64,000 nucleotides of DNA. It comes from Ornithodoros turicata. Its lineage: Eukaryota; Arthropoda; Arachnida; Ixodida; Argasidae. Where the stretch lies: assembly GCF_037126465.1 (NCBI RefSeq), contig NC_088201.1:229769879-229833878 (forward strand). The letters are read 5' to 3'. The position numbers and the translations under genes are program-made. A model generated the notes under the pieces. That model saw only the letters and a program-made list of their open reading frames with translations, did not search any database and was not told where the DNA came from. Numbering within the stretch: the stretch's first letter is position 1; the number at the start of each line of letters is the position of its first letter. Shown here piece after piece: positions 46,999-57,340 of this stretch.

Positions 46999-47631
46999 AT
47001 GTCTTCCCCCGAACCTTTTCGTTTCCGTCATCCTTTTCGCTGTATCTTAAGCGGCCCCTCCATGTGCGGCAAATCTACTTTTGTTGCTAACGTGCTGAGG
47101 AACCTGAACGACATGGTGGACAAGCCTCCGTCACAAATATTCACGTGCAGAAATATGCTTCGCCGAGCATGCAGGACGAATTTGGGGTCTCCGTAAAATT
47201 CACCAAGGAGCTACCGCGAGAGTGGGACACGTCGCGCGCTACGCTGATCGTCGTCGACGACCACATGGCCGACGCCGGTTCCTTGAAGGAGGTGACCGAT
47301 CTTTTCATTCGGGGCTCTCGCCACGCCAACGCGTCGATCTTCTTACTCGTTCAAAACATCTTTTTCGACAGTAGCCATTTTAGAACTATATCCTACAATG
47401 CCAGTTACGTCGTCCTGTGGTGCACACGTGCGCAGCGTGCACCAGATGGAACATTTCGGCCAACAGCTATTTGGCAGAAAAAGATTGGAGTATTTTCTGG
47501 ACGCATATAAACAAGCGATGTCGTCGCCCCACGCTTATTTACTCGTGGATCTTCACAACTATACGCACGAGGATCACAGGTTGCGTAGCAATATCTTTCC
47601 GGGTGAACGTCAATATCTACGCCCCGAAATG
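46999..47631 (+). pseudogene. Polinton packaging ATPase, left copy
   Basis: A32/FtsK-type genome-packaging ATPase; the family pumps DNA into capsids. From ATG 46,999 it reads SSPEPFRFRHPF, a Walker A loop GPSMCGKST (about 47,053-47,079), then, in another frame, a Walker B strand LIVVDDHM (about 47,242). A third frame carries the tail with HFGQQLF and LLVDLHN. Frame changes fall near 47,140 and 47,420, and a base loss near 47,612 removes the stop used by the right copy. All active-site motifs are still readable, so decay is recent. Confidence 0.8.
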
Positions 47632-47746
47632 AATCTCCGCCGTCACCTCACTTTACTCAGAGTACTCTGCACTCTACCCCCTCCGCGCCGTCGCGACGTC
47701 TTGAGACGTTCTTCCTCGTCTGACATCCGAAATTTGCCTCAATGTA

Positions 47747-47962
47747 TTGAACGGAAAGGTGGCTCTAGCTCCAGACACGTTCGCGCGTTTGAAGAAGCAC
47801 AAACGCTTTTTACGACGGCTCGCCTACAAAAAGATTCCCAAGAATCTGCAGCGTTTGAAGCGCTATGTGTCTCAGCAGCGAGGAGAGTGCGTTCTGTCGT
47901 CGGTGGTTCCTCTCCTACTTTATGCCGTGTTGAACCTTTTCGTCAATGGCCAAGAGAATTGA
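47747..47962 (+). CDS. Small basic core-like protein, left copy
   Basis: 71 codons: a basic N-terminal half (ARLKKHKRFLRRLAYKKIP, then LKRYVSQQRGE) and a hydrophobic C-terminal segment (VVPLLLYAVLNLF). Small proteins with a Lys/Arg-rich helix followed by a hydrophobic tail occur beside the ATPase or capsid genes in Polintons and related adenovirus-like elements and are thought to be virion core or membrane-active components. That assignment is by composition and position only. The frame is open here; the right copy has a divergent C-terminus. Confidence 0.5.
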   Translation: MNGKVALAPDTFARLKKHKRFLRRLAYKKIPKNLQRLKRYVSQQRGECVLSSVVPLLLYAVLNLFVNGQEN

Positions 47963-48075
47963 AGTGACCACCTCCTCCATCGGAAACATTCTTTCCTTGA
48001 AGGAGAGTGACGACATCAAAGTGAAACTCATACTGCAAGCACTGTATCGCATTCTCAAGCAGTACGGATTTGACC
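47946..48075 (+). pseudogene. Truncated small Polinton gene at the left arm boundary
   Basis: MAKRIEVTTSSIGNILSLKE and about 24 further codons match the start of the gene at 50,839-51,078. The arm ends at 48,075. Beyond it the open frame (to 48,458) continues through the antisense of the pVI-like and penton genes, so the apparent 170-codon protein is a junction artefact. Confidence 0.65.
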
Positions 48076-48312
48076 GTGCTGGATTCCATGGAGTGCTCTG
48101 GAAACAACAACAATGGAAAGAAACGTCTCTCCCTGTTGCTATGGCCATCTTTTTTAATGCGCGCGATATTCCTTCGCCATCGGCCAAATTCCGCGCCAAG
48201 CGCTTCAACGTTCTCTTGGCGATCGGTTTTATTTGTTGCCAGATGGGAACGATAAACTTGGATATGTTACTCAACACACACCCCCTCGTTGGAAAAGGGG
48301 TCCCGTGTACAT
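48076..48312 (-). pseudogene. Adenovirus pVI-like Polinton protein, truncated
   Basis: The minus strand starts MYTGPLFQRGG, then after a frame change continues with a hydrophobic-basic stretch ISKFIVPIWQQIKPIAKRTL and LKRLARNLADGE. An N-terminal F/YQRG motif followed by an amphipathic helix is characteristic of the small Polinton minor capsid protein compared with adenovirus pVI, which disrupts membranes and bridges capsid proteins. The gene is cut at 48,076 by the start of the inverted left arm. It lies directly after the penton gene. Confidence 0.6.
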
Positions 48313-48332
48313 GGGAATTATTTTTGGGGGAA

Positions 48333-49603
48333 TTACGGTACATATTTGAAATGCAACGTTATAATTGGTTCTGCCTTTGGACCGCAACGGTAAACGTCTT
48401 CCCATTTCGTCCGCGAGAACAATCGTCACTGAGGGAATTTCGAATTGAGACAGGTTAAAATACTGGATGTTATCTAACGTGTAGGTGATGACGTGCTTGT
48501 CTTTCACTTAATAAAAGGGTAGTATTTTTAATATCGTTTTTTTTCCCTCTCCCCACTATGTGGGTTCCACGATATCCATGTAGACAATTATGTTGTGAAA
48601 CGGGGGTTGCAGGAGCACCTCGACGGAGCTCGTGGCATCCTCCTCCTCCCCGTGAACACAGTACGCGATTCGAAGCCCAAAAGCACAGCCACGTACTCGG
48701 AAAGTCTTAAGGTGGAGGTGCCCTCGGAAAGCCGAATTTTACATTTCTGTTCGGTTCCGTCGAAGCTGAAGCGCGCGCGTTCGCCTTCACGCTGGTTAAT
48801 CGCATCCAGAAGTGCTTGCGGCGCCGCATAATAGCCGGGAGGCAGATGTACTTGCAAAGATCGAGGAATTTTCGTCTTGATCGTGAAAGAAAATTGCCGC
48901 GCTACGGGGAGAGAGACGCGTAGCATTTCTCCGTGTCCCTCGATGGGTGTGAGATGTAGCAGCTTGACAAAGGGTTCCGGTACGTGCAACCCTGTCGGCG
49001 TTTTCAGAGAATAGACGTTATCCGCGAATTCTAGCGAGGCGTCCAGTTTGTGCGCATGGAAATACTTGTTGAGCGTGTTACGTAGGGGCGTGGATTCAAA
49101 GTGACATTGCCGAAAGCTACGGGTGCGGCGTGCTGCAATAAGATGGAGGTGGCTTCGCGTTCGCTCAATTTGGGAGGCTTCACCGCACGACCTGCTTCGC
49201 GGGACGCTAGCGAGGCGTCGAGCGCCTGTGCGAGTCGAGGGTCCAATTCCACGGCCTTCACGTCCACGGGTAAGACGAAGTCGTATCGCCATTTATTGTA
49301 TGTGAAAGAAACGTTAAATTCCGAAAGGGCTTTTCCCAAATCCCTCTCGAGATCCGAGGTGACACGAAAAGTTATCCCGGCTTCGACCGTGTCCTCGAGA
49401 GAAATCTCGATTTTCGCATCTTGCCTTTCGTATCCAATATTTAAAAAATCGTTGCTTATGCTGAGATCCATCAGACCGACTTTATAGTGATTCGAGAGCT
49501 GAAGCGGACTATCGAAAGCTACCATGAAGGCGTTGAGTTTATTCGAGGGAAACTTATCCATGCTGGCGTTCGAGAGCAGGTGGACGTAGATGTCTGACGT
49601 CAT
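48333..49603 (-). pseudogene. Polinton minor capsid (penton) gene
   Basis: About 420 codons from ATG 49,603, which overlaps the integrase stop as ATGA. The N-terminal text SDIYVHLLSNASMDKFPSN and LQLSNHYKVGLMDLS matches the start of Polinton penton proteins (single jelly-roll capsid vertex protein). The middle is open at 48,600-49,090 in another frame. Near 48,565-48,580 the conserved VYMDIVEP strand appears in a third frame, and the end is near 48,335 after LADEMGRRLP. At least three frame breaks (about 49,100, 48,610 and 48,380-48,550) inactivate it. The family-diagnostic segments are still in order. Confidence 0.75.
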
Positions 49604-50620
49604 TTCCCAATCTTGACCACGTCGCTGCTCGGGACCAACTGTCGTGTTCTTTGTCGTAACTGAACCAAGGAGAAGCTCTGACCGTTCACTAGCTTCTTTC
49701 TCAGCACTTTCGTTACTGGCCAAGGCTGATTGGCATCTCGGGTTATGACGAGAACCTCCTCCGGGTAGAAAGATCTGTCTACTTCCTTACCCCGGTAATC
49801 TTCCAGATGCACGAGGGGAGGGGAGGTGTCTCTCAGATGGGAGACGGTGATGATCTGAGGCGACCAACTCCCTTCCGAGCTCTTAAGAAAACCTTTTCTG
49901 TGTAGTAGGACCCTCACTTTATCTCCCACATTCAGCTTCTTTTTCACGGAGGGTACGACAGGCTTCCCATTTATCTTATTGAACAGCCCCAATTCGTTTT
50001 CGGGTGTGACTTCGGACGGGCTGACGCCCAAAGTCCTGTGTTTGGTGTTGTTGTAGTCGCGCACGATCTTGGGAAGCGCGGAAACGAAGTGGTATTTTCC
50101 GGTTACTCTAAAATAGCGGAATATTCTGTCGTGGAAAGTGCGTATTACACGTTCTGCCTGCGATGCTTTGATTACTGGAGAGAAGGTGGAATACATGTGG
50201 ACCTTCTTTCGTGACAGGTACTCCTTGACAATCTTGCTGTAGAATTCCCCTCCTCTGTCGCAAAAGATGCGTGTAGGAGCGTTACCTCCCCGAAAAATCT
50301 TATCATGGCCCTTTTCATTTCGGCGGGGCGCTTCGTCTTTAGCGGGAGGGTGCGCAGAAAGGGGGAGAGGGAATCGATCGCCACGAGAATGTCGCGGTAG
50401 CCGCCGTTGAATCTCCTGTATTTTGAAAAGTCGGCGAGGTCCATTTGCCACACGTCATTGATCTTGAGTGCGATGATGCATCTCCTATTAAACTTTCTTT
50501 CTGACCGGATGGTGAAGCGTGTTGGCATCCAGCTTTCTGAGAATGGTGAGAGCCTTCTTTTTGCTCAAGTGATGCGCTTTTCTATAGCGGTCTACACCCC
50601 CAAACCACCCACAGGTTTCT
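49600..50620 (-). pseudogene. Polinton integrase (retroviral-type rve)
   Basis: The minus strand encodes the DDE integrase that inserts the element. An N-terminal helical region (RYRKAHHLSKKKALTILRK) is followed by WQMDLADFSKY (first Asp), IFCDRGGEFYS (second Asp) and KASQAERVIRTFHDR (Glu), then a C-terminal SH3/chromodomain-like part (VGDKVRVLLHRK, then PPLVHLEDYRG). Frame changes occur near 50,510 and 50,290. The D, D and E residues are retained. The stop at 49,600 overlaps the penton start, so the genes form one transcription block. Confidence 0.85.
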
Positions 50621-50622
50621 CA

Positions 50623-50817
50623 TTACCCTCCATAAGTCGTCCACGCAATGGAGGCCTGCTGCTGCTGCTGTTGAGGCTCGCGAGATTTGGGCAGAGAAAT
50701 CAGGCGCAATAGTTTCGAGACTTTGGGGAACCAGGAAGGTTTCTCTCCCGTCTTACGTTGCAACAAATAATTGACGAGTTCGTAAACGGAGGAGTGCCTG
50801 ATGGGCTTGCCCGACAC
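50623..50817 (-). CDS. Hypothetical protein with polyQ, upstream of integrase
   Basis: A 64-codon minus-strand frame: MSGKPIRHSSVYELVNYLLQ, KPSWFPKVSKLLRLISLPKS, then Q6 encoded by a CTG/GTT run near 50,660. It may be the true N-terminal end of the integrase reading or a separate small gene. The domain is not recognised. Confidence 0.3.
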   Translation of the reverse strand: MSGKPIRHSSVYELVNYLLQRKTGEKPSWFPKVSKLLRLISLPKSREPQQQQQQASIAWTTYGG

Positions 50818-50838
50818 GGAGACACAACCCTCGCGATC

Positions 50839-51078
50839 TCAGGAAAGAACCTTCTTTAATTCCGAGACGGCCCTTTCCGCTTCCTCTTCGTCCACCTCTG
50901 GAGAGAGGAGGGAGTAGTCAAAGTCGTTTGTAGCGTCGGACGCCTTGTTTTTATTGTCGTAGGGGTCGAATCCGTACTGCTTGAATATGCAATACAGTGC
51001 TTGTAGTATGAGTTTAACTTTGACGTCGTCACTATCCTTCGAGGAAAGAATGTTTCCGATGGAGGAGGAGGTGGTCAC
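50839..51078 (-). pseudogene. Small acidic Polinton protein, right copy
   Basis: About 80 codons: SSIGNILSSKDSDDVKVKLI, then ILQALYCIFKQYGFDPYDNK and an acidic tail (LLSPEVDEEEAERAVSELKK). The upstream ATG equivalent to the left copy's (MAK...) is out of frame because of one extra A, so the N-terminus is damaged. The first ~44 residues lie in the inverted arm and the rest in the unique centre. Function unknown. Confidence 0.5.
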
Positions 51079-51109
51079 TTCAATTTTTCTTGGCCATTGG
51101 CGAAAAGGT

Positions 51110-51300
51110 TCAACATGGCGGAAAGTAGGAGAGGAACCACCGACGAAAGAACGCCCTATCCTCGCTGCTGAGCAGATAACGCTTCAAATGTTGCTGATTC
51201 TTGTGAATCTTTTTGTAGGCGAGCCTTCGTAAAAAGCGTTTGTGCTTCTTCAAACGCGCGAACGTGTCTGGAGCTAGAGCCACCTTTCCGTTCAATACAT
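51110..51300 (-). CDS. Small basic core-like protein, right copy
   Basis: MNGKVALAPDTFARLKKHKR, then FLRRLAYKKIHKNQQHLKRY as in the left copy. After LKRY a frame change replaces the hydrophobic tail with LLSSEDRAFFRRWF. The basic half is conserved and the C-terminus is probably broken. Confidence 0.45.
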
Positions 51301-51419
51301 TGAGGCAAATTTCGGAGAGGTGTTTCATGTCAGACGAGGAAGAACGTCTCAAGATGTCGCGACGGCGCGGAGGGGGTAGAGTGCAGAGTACTTTGAGTAA
51401 AGTGAGGTGAGGGGGAGAT

Positions 51420-52051
51420 TCATTTCGGGGCGTGGATATATTGACGTTCACCTGGAAAGATATTGCTACGCAACCTGTGATCCCCGTGCATATAGTTGTG
51501 AAGATCAACAAGTAAATAAGCGTGGGGCGACGACATCGCTTGTTTATATGCGTCCAGAAAATACTCCAATCTTTTTCTGCCAAATAGCTGTTGCCCGAAA
51601 TGTTCCATCTGGTGCACGCTGCGCATGGTGCGCCACAGCATTGACATTAAGCATTGTAGGATATAGTTTTAAAATGGCTACTGTCAAAAAAGATGTTTTG
51701 AACGAGTACGAAGATCGACGCGTTGGCGTGGTGAGAACTCTGAATGAAAAGATCGGTCACCTCCTTCAAGGAACCGGCGTCGGTCATGTGATCGTCGATG
51801 ACGATCTGCGTAGCGCGCGACGTGACCCACTCTCGCGGTAGCTCCTTGGTAAATTTACGGAGTCCCCAAATTCGTCCTGCATGCTCGGCGAAGCATATTT
51901 CTGCACGTAGAATATTTTGACGGAGGCTTGTTCACCACGTCGTTCAGGTTCCTCAGCACGTTAGCAACGAAAGTAGATTTGCCCCACATGGAGGGGCCGC
52001 TTAAGATACAGAGAAAAGGATGACGGAAATGAAAAGGTTCGGGGTAGACAA
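51420..52051 (-). pseudogene. Polinton packaging ATPase, right copy
   Basis: Mirror of the left ATPase. The start codon is TTG at 52,049-52,051 where the left copy has ATG. Walker A is GPSMWGKST (Trp where the left copy has Cys). A missing A in the A-run near 51,915 shifts the frame close to, but not at, the left copy's break. The tail (HFGQQLFGRKRLEYF, LLVDLHN) is open and ends at a TGA at 51,420-51,422. The damage in the two copies is therefore independent. Confidence 0.8.
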
Positions 52052-52121
52052 GTTGGGTGCGTACACGTTGCACGAAATAAAAGAAGACACTGAGACTCGA
52101 AGAGAAATGCATCGCTTTTAT

Positions 52122-52385
52122 TTAGACGTCGTCGTCCTCTAGATCGGAACTGCGTTCCCAATACAGATTATCCAGGCTAAAGTTGGACTTCTTTTCGTCG
52201 ATCTGTCCGCCGCTAAGATGCGGTCGAGCGTCTTCATCTTGTCCTGACACATTTCTTGACGTGCTTGCAATCATTCCAGGCGGTGGACTTGAAAGGCTTC
52301 CTCTACGATGCCGCGAATAAATTCGCGAAGTTCTTCGTTTTTTGCCTTTCCTCGCCGACGAGAAACACAGGAGAACAAACCACAC
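52122..52385 (-). CDS. Small hypothetical Polinton gene, right copy
   Basis: 87 codons ending SNFSLDNLYWERSSDLEDDDV, with a stop immediately before an AATAAA. Arg/Ser-rich first half, acidic tail. It is the first gene inside the right TIR and precedes the ATPase on the same strand. No family was recognised. The intact tail with an adjacent polyadenylation signal suggests that at least the C-terminal frame is real. Confidence 0.4.
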   Translation of the reverse strand: MWFVLLCFSSARKGKKRRTSRIYSRHRRGSLSSPPPGMIASTSRNVSGQDEDARPHLSGGQIDEKKSNFSLDNLYWERSSDLEDDDV

Positions 52386-53350
52386 ATGGTGTTTTCCACG
52401 TATCGGTCAGAATGATGACGTGAGCACGGTGCCCGCTGCCTTTATACAGATAAACGCACGCAAAGAAAAGAGAGTGAAACCGAAACTGAGAAGCCACCCG
52501 TCGCCGCTAGGAGCGCGCACGTGGACAGCGGGAGGAGCAGAGAGGCGAAACCGAAACCACCCATGGGCAGGCGGCGCAGAGGGCGCTAGGAGCGCGCGCG
52601 CGCGCACTTGCGTAGCTGCCGCGGTGCGTCGCCCCAGTCAGTTGCTGGCTGGCTGGCGCGGAGAGCAGACGTGCGCTCGGTTGCGCTCCGCAGTTCCCGC
52701 GCCCGCTTAGTTTCTGCCTGACTCTGGGATGGAGCAGTCGCCGCGGGGGTAAAGGTGAGTGATTTGCCGCGTTGTTTTACCGCGCTCCTTTTCTCGCATG
52801 TTTGCCGTGCACCCGTGTTTAGCGTTGACCAATGAGTGCCGATGTTTGACTGCGCTCGTGTTAAGCCTTTTCTCGAAATGTTTAGACTTGTTCAGCAGTG
52901 ACCAAGCCTTTTCTCCGTGCTGACGCACGTTTAGCGGTTCCCGCCTTGTGTTAGCTGCATAGTGCTGTGACGCTGTGGTTAGGCCTAACCGATCGCTCCC
53001 CCTAAGCCTTTTCCCCGTGTACTGTTTTTTCCGTGCTGTTTAGCAGTAGCGGTTAGACCTTTTCTCTCGCATGCCTAGACTTGTTGAGCAGTGTTGCCAT
53101 TTTTACCTGCCTCTAGTATCTTGTTCTGTCTTTCTCGAATAGAGCTACGATGGTGGAGCCATCTGGTGTGGTGCCACCTATCGTCGATCTCTGCAACTGC
53201 TGGGTGCCCACCACCAACATGGCGGGCGCTGGTCACTTGGGTGTTGCAGAGCGGTTTCTTCGCCGTTTGATTTTCGAATAAATTGTTTCTCTCCACTCTA
53301 TTTCGATATATCTATTTTATTTTCTACCTATTTTTCTTTTCTTTTTTATG

Positions 53351-53516
53351 GACTCTCGTAGTGCACAACGCTCAGCTGGTCTGGACACGAGTTAGATGCT
53401 CCCCAATTAGTGTGGTGGCTCCCTGGAGGGTGCTGATTAATGTGGGGGTGCCAATTAGCTCTAATTGCTAATTAAATCGTGTTCAGGACAGTTGAGTGTT
53501 GTGCACTATGAGAGTC
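53351..53516. repeat. Terminal hairpin within the right TIR, Polinton 1
   Basis: 53,351-53,390 pairs with 53,477-53,516, the mirror of the left-end hairpin. The tip sequence CCATCCCATACTACT follows to 53,530. Confidence 0.85.
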
Positions 53517-53530
53517 CATCCCATACTACT

Positions 53531-54315
53531 CACACTCATATTCAGTATGCCATGTGAACTAGAGGAGCATTTTCTTCCATATATATAAGATGAGCGAAGA
53601 CCCCAAAAAATGAAAGCACTGTTTACGAGCATTTGACAACCTGCATTTTATTACTGAGAGGCTCTCTTCATAGCTAGGAGAAAGGGTGCTGGCAATGTGG
53701 CATGTTCATAAGATGTAGAACCAGAGACACAGAAAAAAATTGACAGCATATCATGATCTCAATCATGTCATTGTGTCCGTGTTTCTGTCTCCTGTTCTGC
53801 ATTTGTTAATCTTTTTGTGTAGTTGCTGGATTTTAGCCCAACAGCAGGGGTCAGCAATTATAGAACATCCAGAACATGCAAGGCATACATTTCCTCATTC
53901 TCCGCATTCCTCATTCAAGTAAGTTGAAGAAGTAACCATGCGAAGAAACAATACAACAGTGAAGCTGGCTTCAGTACACTACAACATGTAACAATATACA
54001 GTATGCCTCAGTGTTTCCCAAACCGTGTGTCAGGACCCCCATTGAGGCCGCGATAGCCCAAACGGGGCCCAAGAGAAAGCAGATGAAGTGAGGGCAATAT
54101 GCCACAAAACCAAGGAAACTATCTCTCTACGACTGCATTATATTGAAGTTGTTTTACAAAAATGCAAGTTCAGTTCAGCACACAATCAGTCGGGAAACAA
54201 GCTAACTCGCAGCAATGCTTTGAATCAAGTGTGCCGCAGTATTCCTCACTGTATCATGACGAGACCGTGGACCTACATCAGACGCTACTTGCACGCACTA
54301 GTATAACATTCATAT
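53531..54315. other. Unassigned DNA right of Polinton 1
   Basis: Begins with the right target duplication CACACT (53,531-53,536). AT-rich, no gene recognised. It should be contiguous with the sequence before 45,482 in an empty allele. Confidence 0.5.
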
Positions 54316-56940
54316 TTATTTATTTATTTCGAGAACCCCAAGGGTCCGGAGGACATTACATGGGGGGTGGGAACTGGAGCGTAAGATACATTTACAGCAA
54401 CTTGATAGAAACAAACAAGCAAGCAAAAAGAACAACACAATTAGCAGTAAGTAAACAGGAAAATAAAGAAACGACGACAGTACAATCTTATATGAAAACA
54501 AGTATTAAAGCGTGAAACAGGGAGTTCGTTCACATAAGTACAGATAATTAACAAATATGATAAGGGGGAGTGAAAAATTTCATAGCAACTGACATACAAG
54601 CGTGGTGGTCTTGTGGGTGGAGTGAACGGGAGAGGGTGTTACAAAATAGTGTATGGTAGATAATAGTTGCGAGAGGTGATGGGAGGTTGTTCCATTCGAT
54701 GGCAGTTGAACAAAAGAATGATCTGGATAATGCATTGGTATTACAATGAAAGCATGTGACCTTATTAGTGTGGTGATGCGAGGAAAAATGACACTCGGGC
54801 GGGTGATGGGCGATTGGTGCGGTGGCAAGATGAAAAAAACCTGGAAGAGGGCTAACTTGGCAAGACGGCGACGATGTTCGAGTGAGTCGAGATTAAGGTT
54901 TGATTTTAACGCGGTTACAAGGGATCGAATTTGTAGTCGTTGGAAATGAAACGGGCAGCCCGATTCTGGATGGCTTCTAGGGCGTCGCAGAGATACTTTT
55001 GGGGAGGGTCCCAAATAGGTGATGCATATTCCAGCTTGCTTCGTACAAGAGCCGTGAAGGTTAGGAGCTTAAGATGGAGCCCGCCAACCTGAGGGTGCGT
55101 CTAACAAAGCCTAGGGAGCGAGAAGCGTTAGTTATTATGTGGTTGATGTGCTCGTTCCAAGTTAGGTTGGAGGAAAGGTGGATTCCAAGATATTTGTAAG
55201 AATCTGCTCGGGTTAATGTGATATCACTTAGAGTGTAGGGGAAGGGAGGAAGGCAGGAGACCCGTCTTCGAGAAAACGACAAAATGCGACACTGTGCAAT
55301 GTTCAGAGGCATTTGCCACTCATTGCACCAACGCCGGATTAGTTAAAGGTCGCTTTGTAAGGTTAGTTGGTCAGAAGGAGAGAGGATTTGCCTGTACACT
55401 ACACAGTCGTCAGCAAAGAGACAATCGTGGAAGATATGCCTGAAGGAAGGTCATTTATATAGATAAGGAAAAGGAGAGGGCCGAGGACTGAACCCTGAGG
55501 GACACCAGAAAGCACAGGTACATCTGGGGATAGGTGGTTGTTGCAAGTAACAAATAACGTACGATTAGTCAGAAATTGAGCTATCCAATGGACGACATAC
55601 GGGTCGAGGTTAAGCAGATAGAGTTTGTATAGAAGCTTAGAGTGCGGCACCATATCGAAGGCCTTGCGAAAGTCTAAGAAAGCGGCGTCAGTCTGATGAT
55701 TATTGTCCGCGTGGAGAAAGATGTCGTGAACAAAACTGACTACTTGAGTTTCACATGAAAAGAGGTTTCGAAACCCGTGCTGCAAGTGATAGAAGAAGCA
55801 TTTTTCTTCAAGGTACTTAACTACGTTGGAGTATGCGTTCGAGAATTTTACATACTATAGATGTGAGTGAAATGGGGCGGTAGTTATTAACGATGTGGCA
55901 GCTGCCTGATTTGTGAATAGGGACAATCTTCGCCATCTTCCAGTCCTGCGGTATGGCAGAATCTTGGAGTGACTGAGTAAATATGCAACATAGAATCTTG
56001 CTGGAAATAGATCTCGTGTTGTATAGAACCTTCGGGTTAATAGAGTCCGGACCAGCACTCGACGACAGCTTAAGTGACTCAATGATTTTACAAATGCCAT
56101 GAGTGCTGATATGAATGGGGACCATAGGTGACAAGGCGATTACTGATAATGGAGTTTGGGTGTACCCGTTATCGGTGTTGAAAACGGATGAAAACAAGGA
56201 AGCGAAAGCGTTGGCGCAGTCGCTGTCGGCGGGTGTCAGTTAGACTGATACGGTGGGATTTTGGGGAGATAAGATTTTCCAAAATTGTTTTGGTTTATTC
56301 GTCAAGAGAGACGGGAGGTCGATGGTAAAGAACTTATGTTTCACTTCCTTGATCGAGCACCTGTATTCCCGTTCACAGTAGTGAAATTTAGCCCATGATA
56401 CGTTGTCGCCAAGACGCTTTGCTTTCCTGAATAAGCGCTTTTTCTTGGTTAGCAAGATTTTAAGACTTTTCGTGAACCAAGGATTGTGATCATAAGATTT
56501 CACTCTTATCTTTGGAACATTGTACTCGGTAAGGTAGTTTATGTTGTCACGAAAGAGGGACCAGTTATCCTCAATGGAGTGAGGCAAGGTGCCATGAAAT
56601 GAATTTTCATACAGAGCTTCAAGACCCTCGTTGATGGCTTGGAAGTTAGCTCGAGCATAGTCGTATATGGTTTTATCGTTGAATTTATGAACATTTGGAC
56701 TACTTGAAGAGATATCTTAGAAAATGGCCTTGTGGTCACTGAGACCATCAGTGACATGCAAAGAAGTGATGTGCTCAGGATGGGAGGTTAAAACCAAGTC
56801 AAGGGTTGACTGCGTGGCATGAGTTATTCGGGTAGGATGTGGAACGACATGCGATAGATTAAATGTAAGGCATAAATCCACAAACAGTGTCTCTTGTGAA
56901 CTCCGGGAAAGATTGCCGTGGAGCAAGTCCCAATTTATTG
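54316..56940 (-). mobile_element. 5'-truncated non-LTR retrotransposon (CR1/L2-like LINE)
   Basis: Minus-strand order: the endonuclease C-terminus (56,717-56,926: PTRITHATQSTLDLVLTS, then GLSDHKAIF), linker, RT with AGPDSINPKVL, AKIVPIHKSG and NNYRPISLTS (55,817-56,197), FLDFRKAFDMVPHSKL (catalytic Asp), SGVPQGSVLGPLLFLIYIND (55,399-55,785) and FADDC near 55,404-55,420 in a shifted frame, then a C-terminal region to about 54,580. The 3' end is an (AAAT)n tail near 54,316, as in CR1/L2-type LINEs. Several frameshifts; inactive. Target duplication not resolved. Confidence 0.85.
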
Positions 56941-57072
56941 ACCGTATATGTATCAGCGTATATTGAAGGTGTATATTACTGTATATGTATCAGGGCAGAT
57001 TTCAAGCTTCCTGAGCGCGCACAGACGGTGATCTCAGTTGTCTCGCGACGTAACAGACGGAGAAAGACACCG

Positions 57073-57340
57073 GCTGACACACACAGACATCCCGAAGGCT
57101 ATGCCCATCTTTGTTGATGCACCCACGAATCCACAGGAAGACTGCCGAAGCTCTCCCACTCGTATTAAGTACCTGTAGCTTGAACTACAAACAGTTTTGC
57201 ACACTCCACAAAACGAGAACAGCTGATTGCTGCTTTCATGGGCGCGGCCATGCGAGCCGAGAAGGACCGTTCAACAGAGGAGCAATTTTAGGTAAGTTCG
57301 AACGTGGCGCCAGTCGTCGGTGCAACAATTTCCAGAGTGA
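57073..57340 (+). repeat. Interspersed repeat copy A (inverted partner at 58,838)
   Basis: 'gcccatctttgttgatgcac' through 'caacagaggagcaatttt' matches, on the opposite strand, 58,838-59,096 at roughly 85 percent by eye. Open frames through both copies (HPRIHRKTAEA...) are conserved only in part, so coding is doubtful. Family not recognised. Confidence 0.75.

Larger units (their letters stand above)
45482..48075 (+). repeat. Left inverted arm of Polinton 1 (2,594 bp)
   Basis: Mirrors 50,964-53,530. The outer ~1.06 kb (to about 46,545) is shared with the TIR of the second Polinton and is the family TIR. The inner ~1.5 kb, with genes, is not found after the TIR of the second element. The TIR holds recurring 'gaaaaggctta' and 'gctaaac' motifs and a 14-bp palindrome GGTTAGGCCTAACC (46,038-46,051). 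The match to the right arm ends in 'gatttgacc' at 48,075. Confidence 0.85.
45482..53530 (-). mobile_element. Polinton (Maverick) element 1, complete 8,049-bp inverted-duplication derivative
   Basis: Ends are 5'-AGTAGTATGGGATGG and its complement, with a 6-bp target duplication CACACT (45,476-45,481 and 53,531-53,536), as expected for Polinton integration. Arms 45,482-48,075 and 50,964-53,530 are reverse complements. Each carries a small hypothetical gene, the packaging ATPase, a core-like gene and part of a further small gene. The 2.9-kb centre has integrase, penton and a pVI-like gene, all on the minus strand in the order of the right arm. DNA polymerase B, major capsid and protease are missing. 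All larger genes are frameshifted. Confidence 0.88.
50964..53530 (-). repeat. Right inverted arm of Polinton 1 (2,567 bp)
   Basis: Reverse complement of 45,482-48,075 with scattered substitutions and small indels. Its gene strand matches the unique centre, so this is the parental end and the left arm looks like the copy. Confidence 0.85.

Noticed and set aside
47946..48458. A 170-codon protein spanning the left arm boundary
   Set aside because: The first ~44 codons belong to a small Polinton gene; the rest is antisense to the pVI-like and penton genes. It is a junction artefact.
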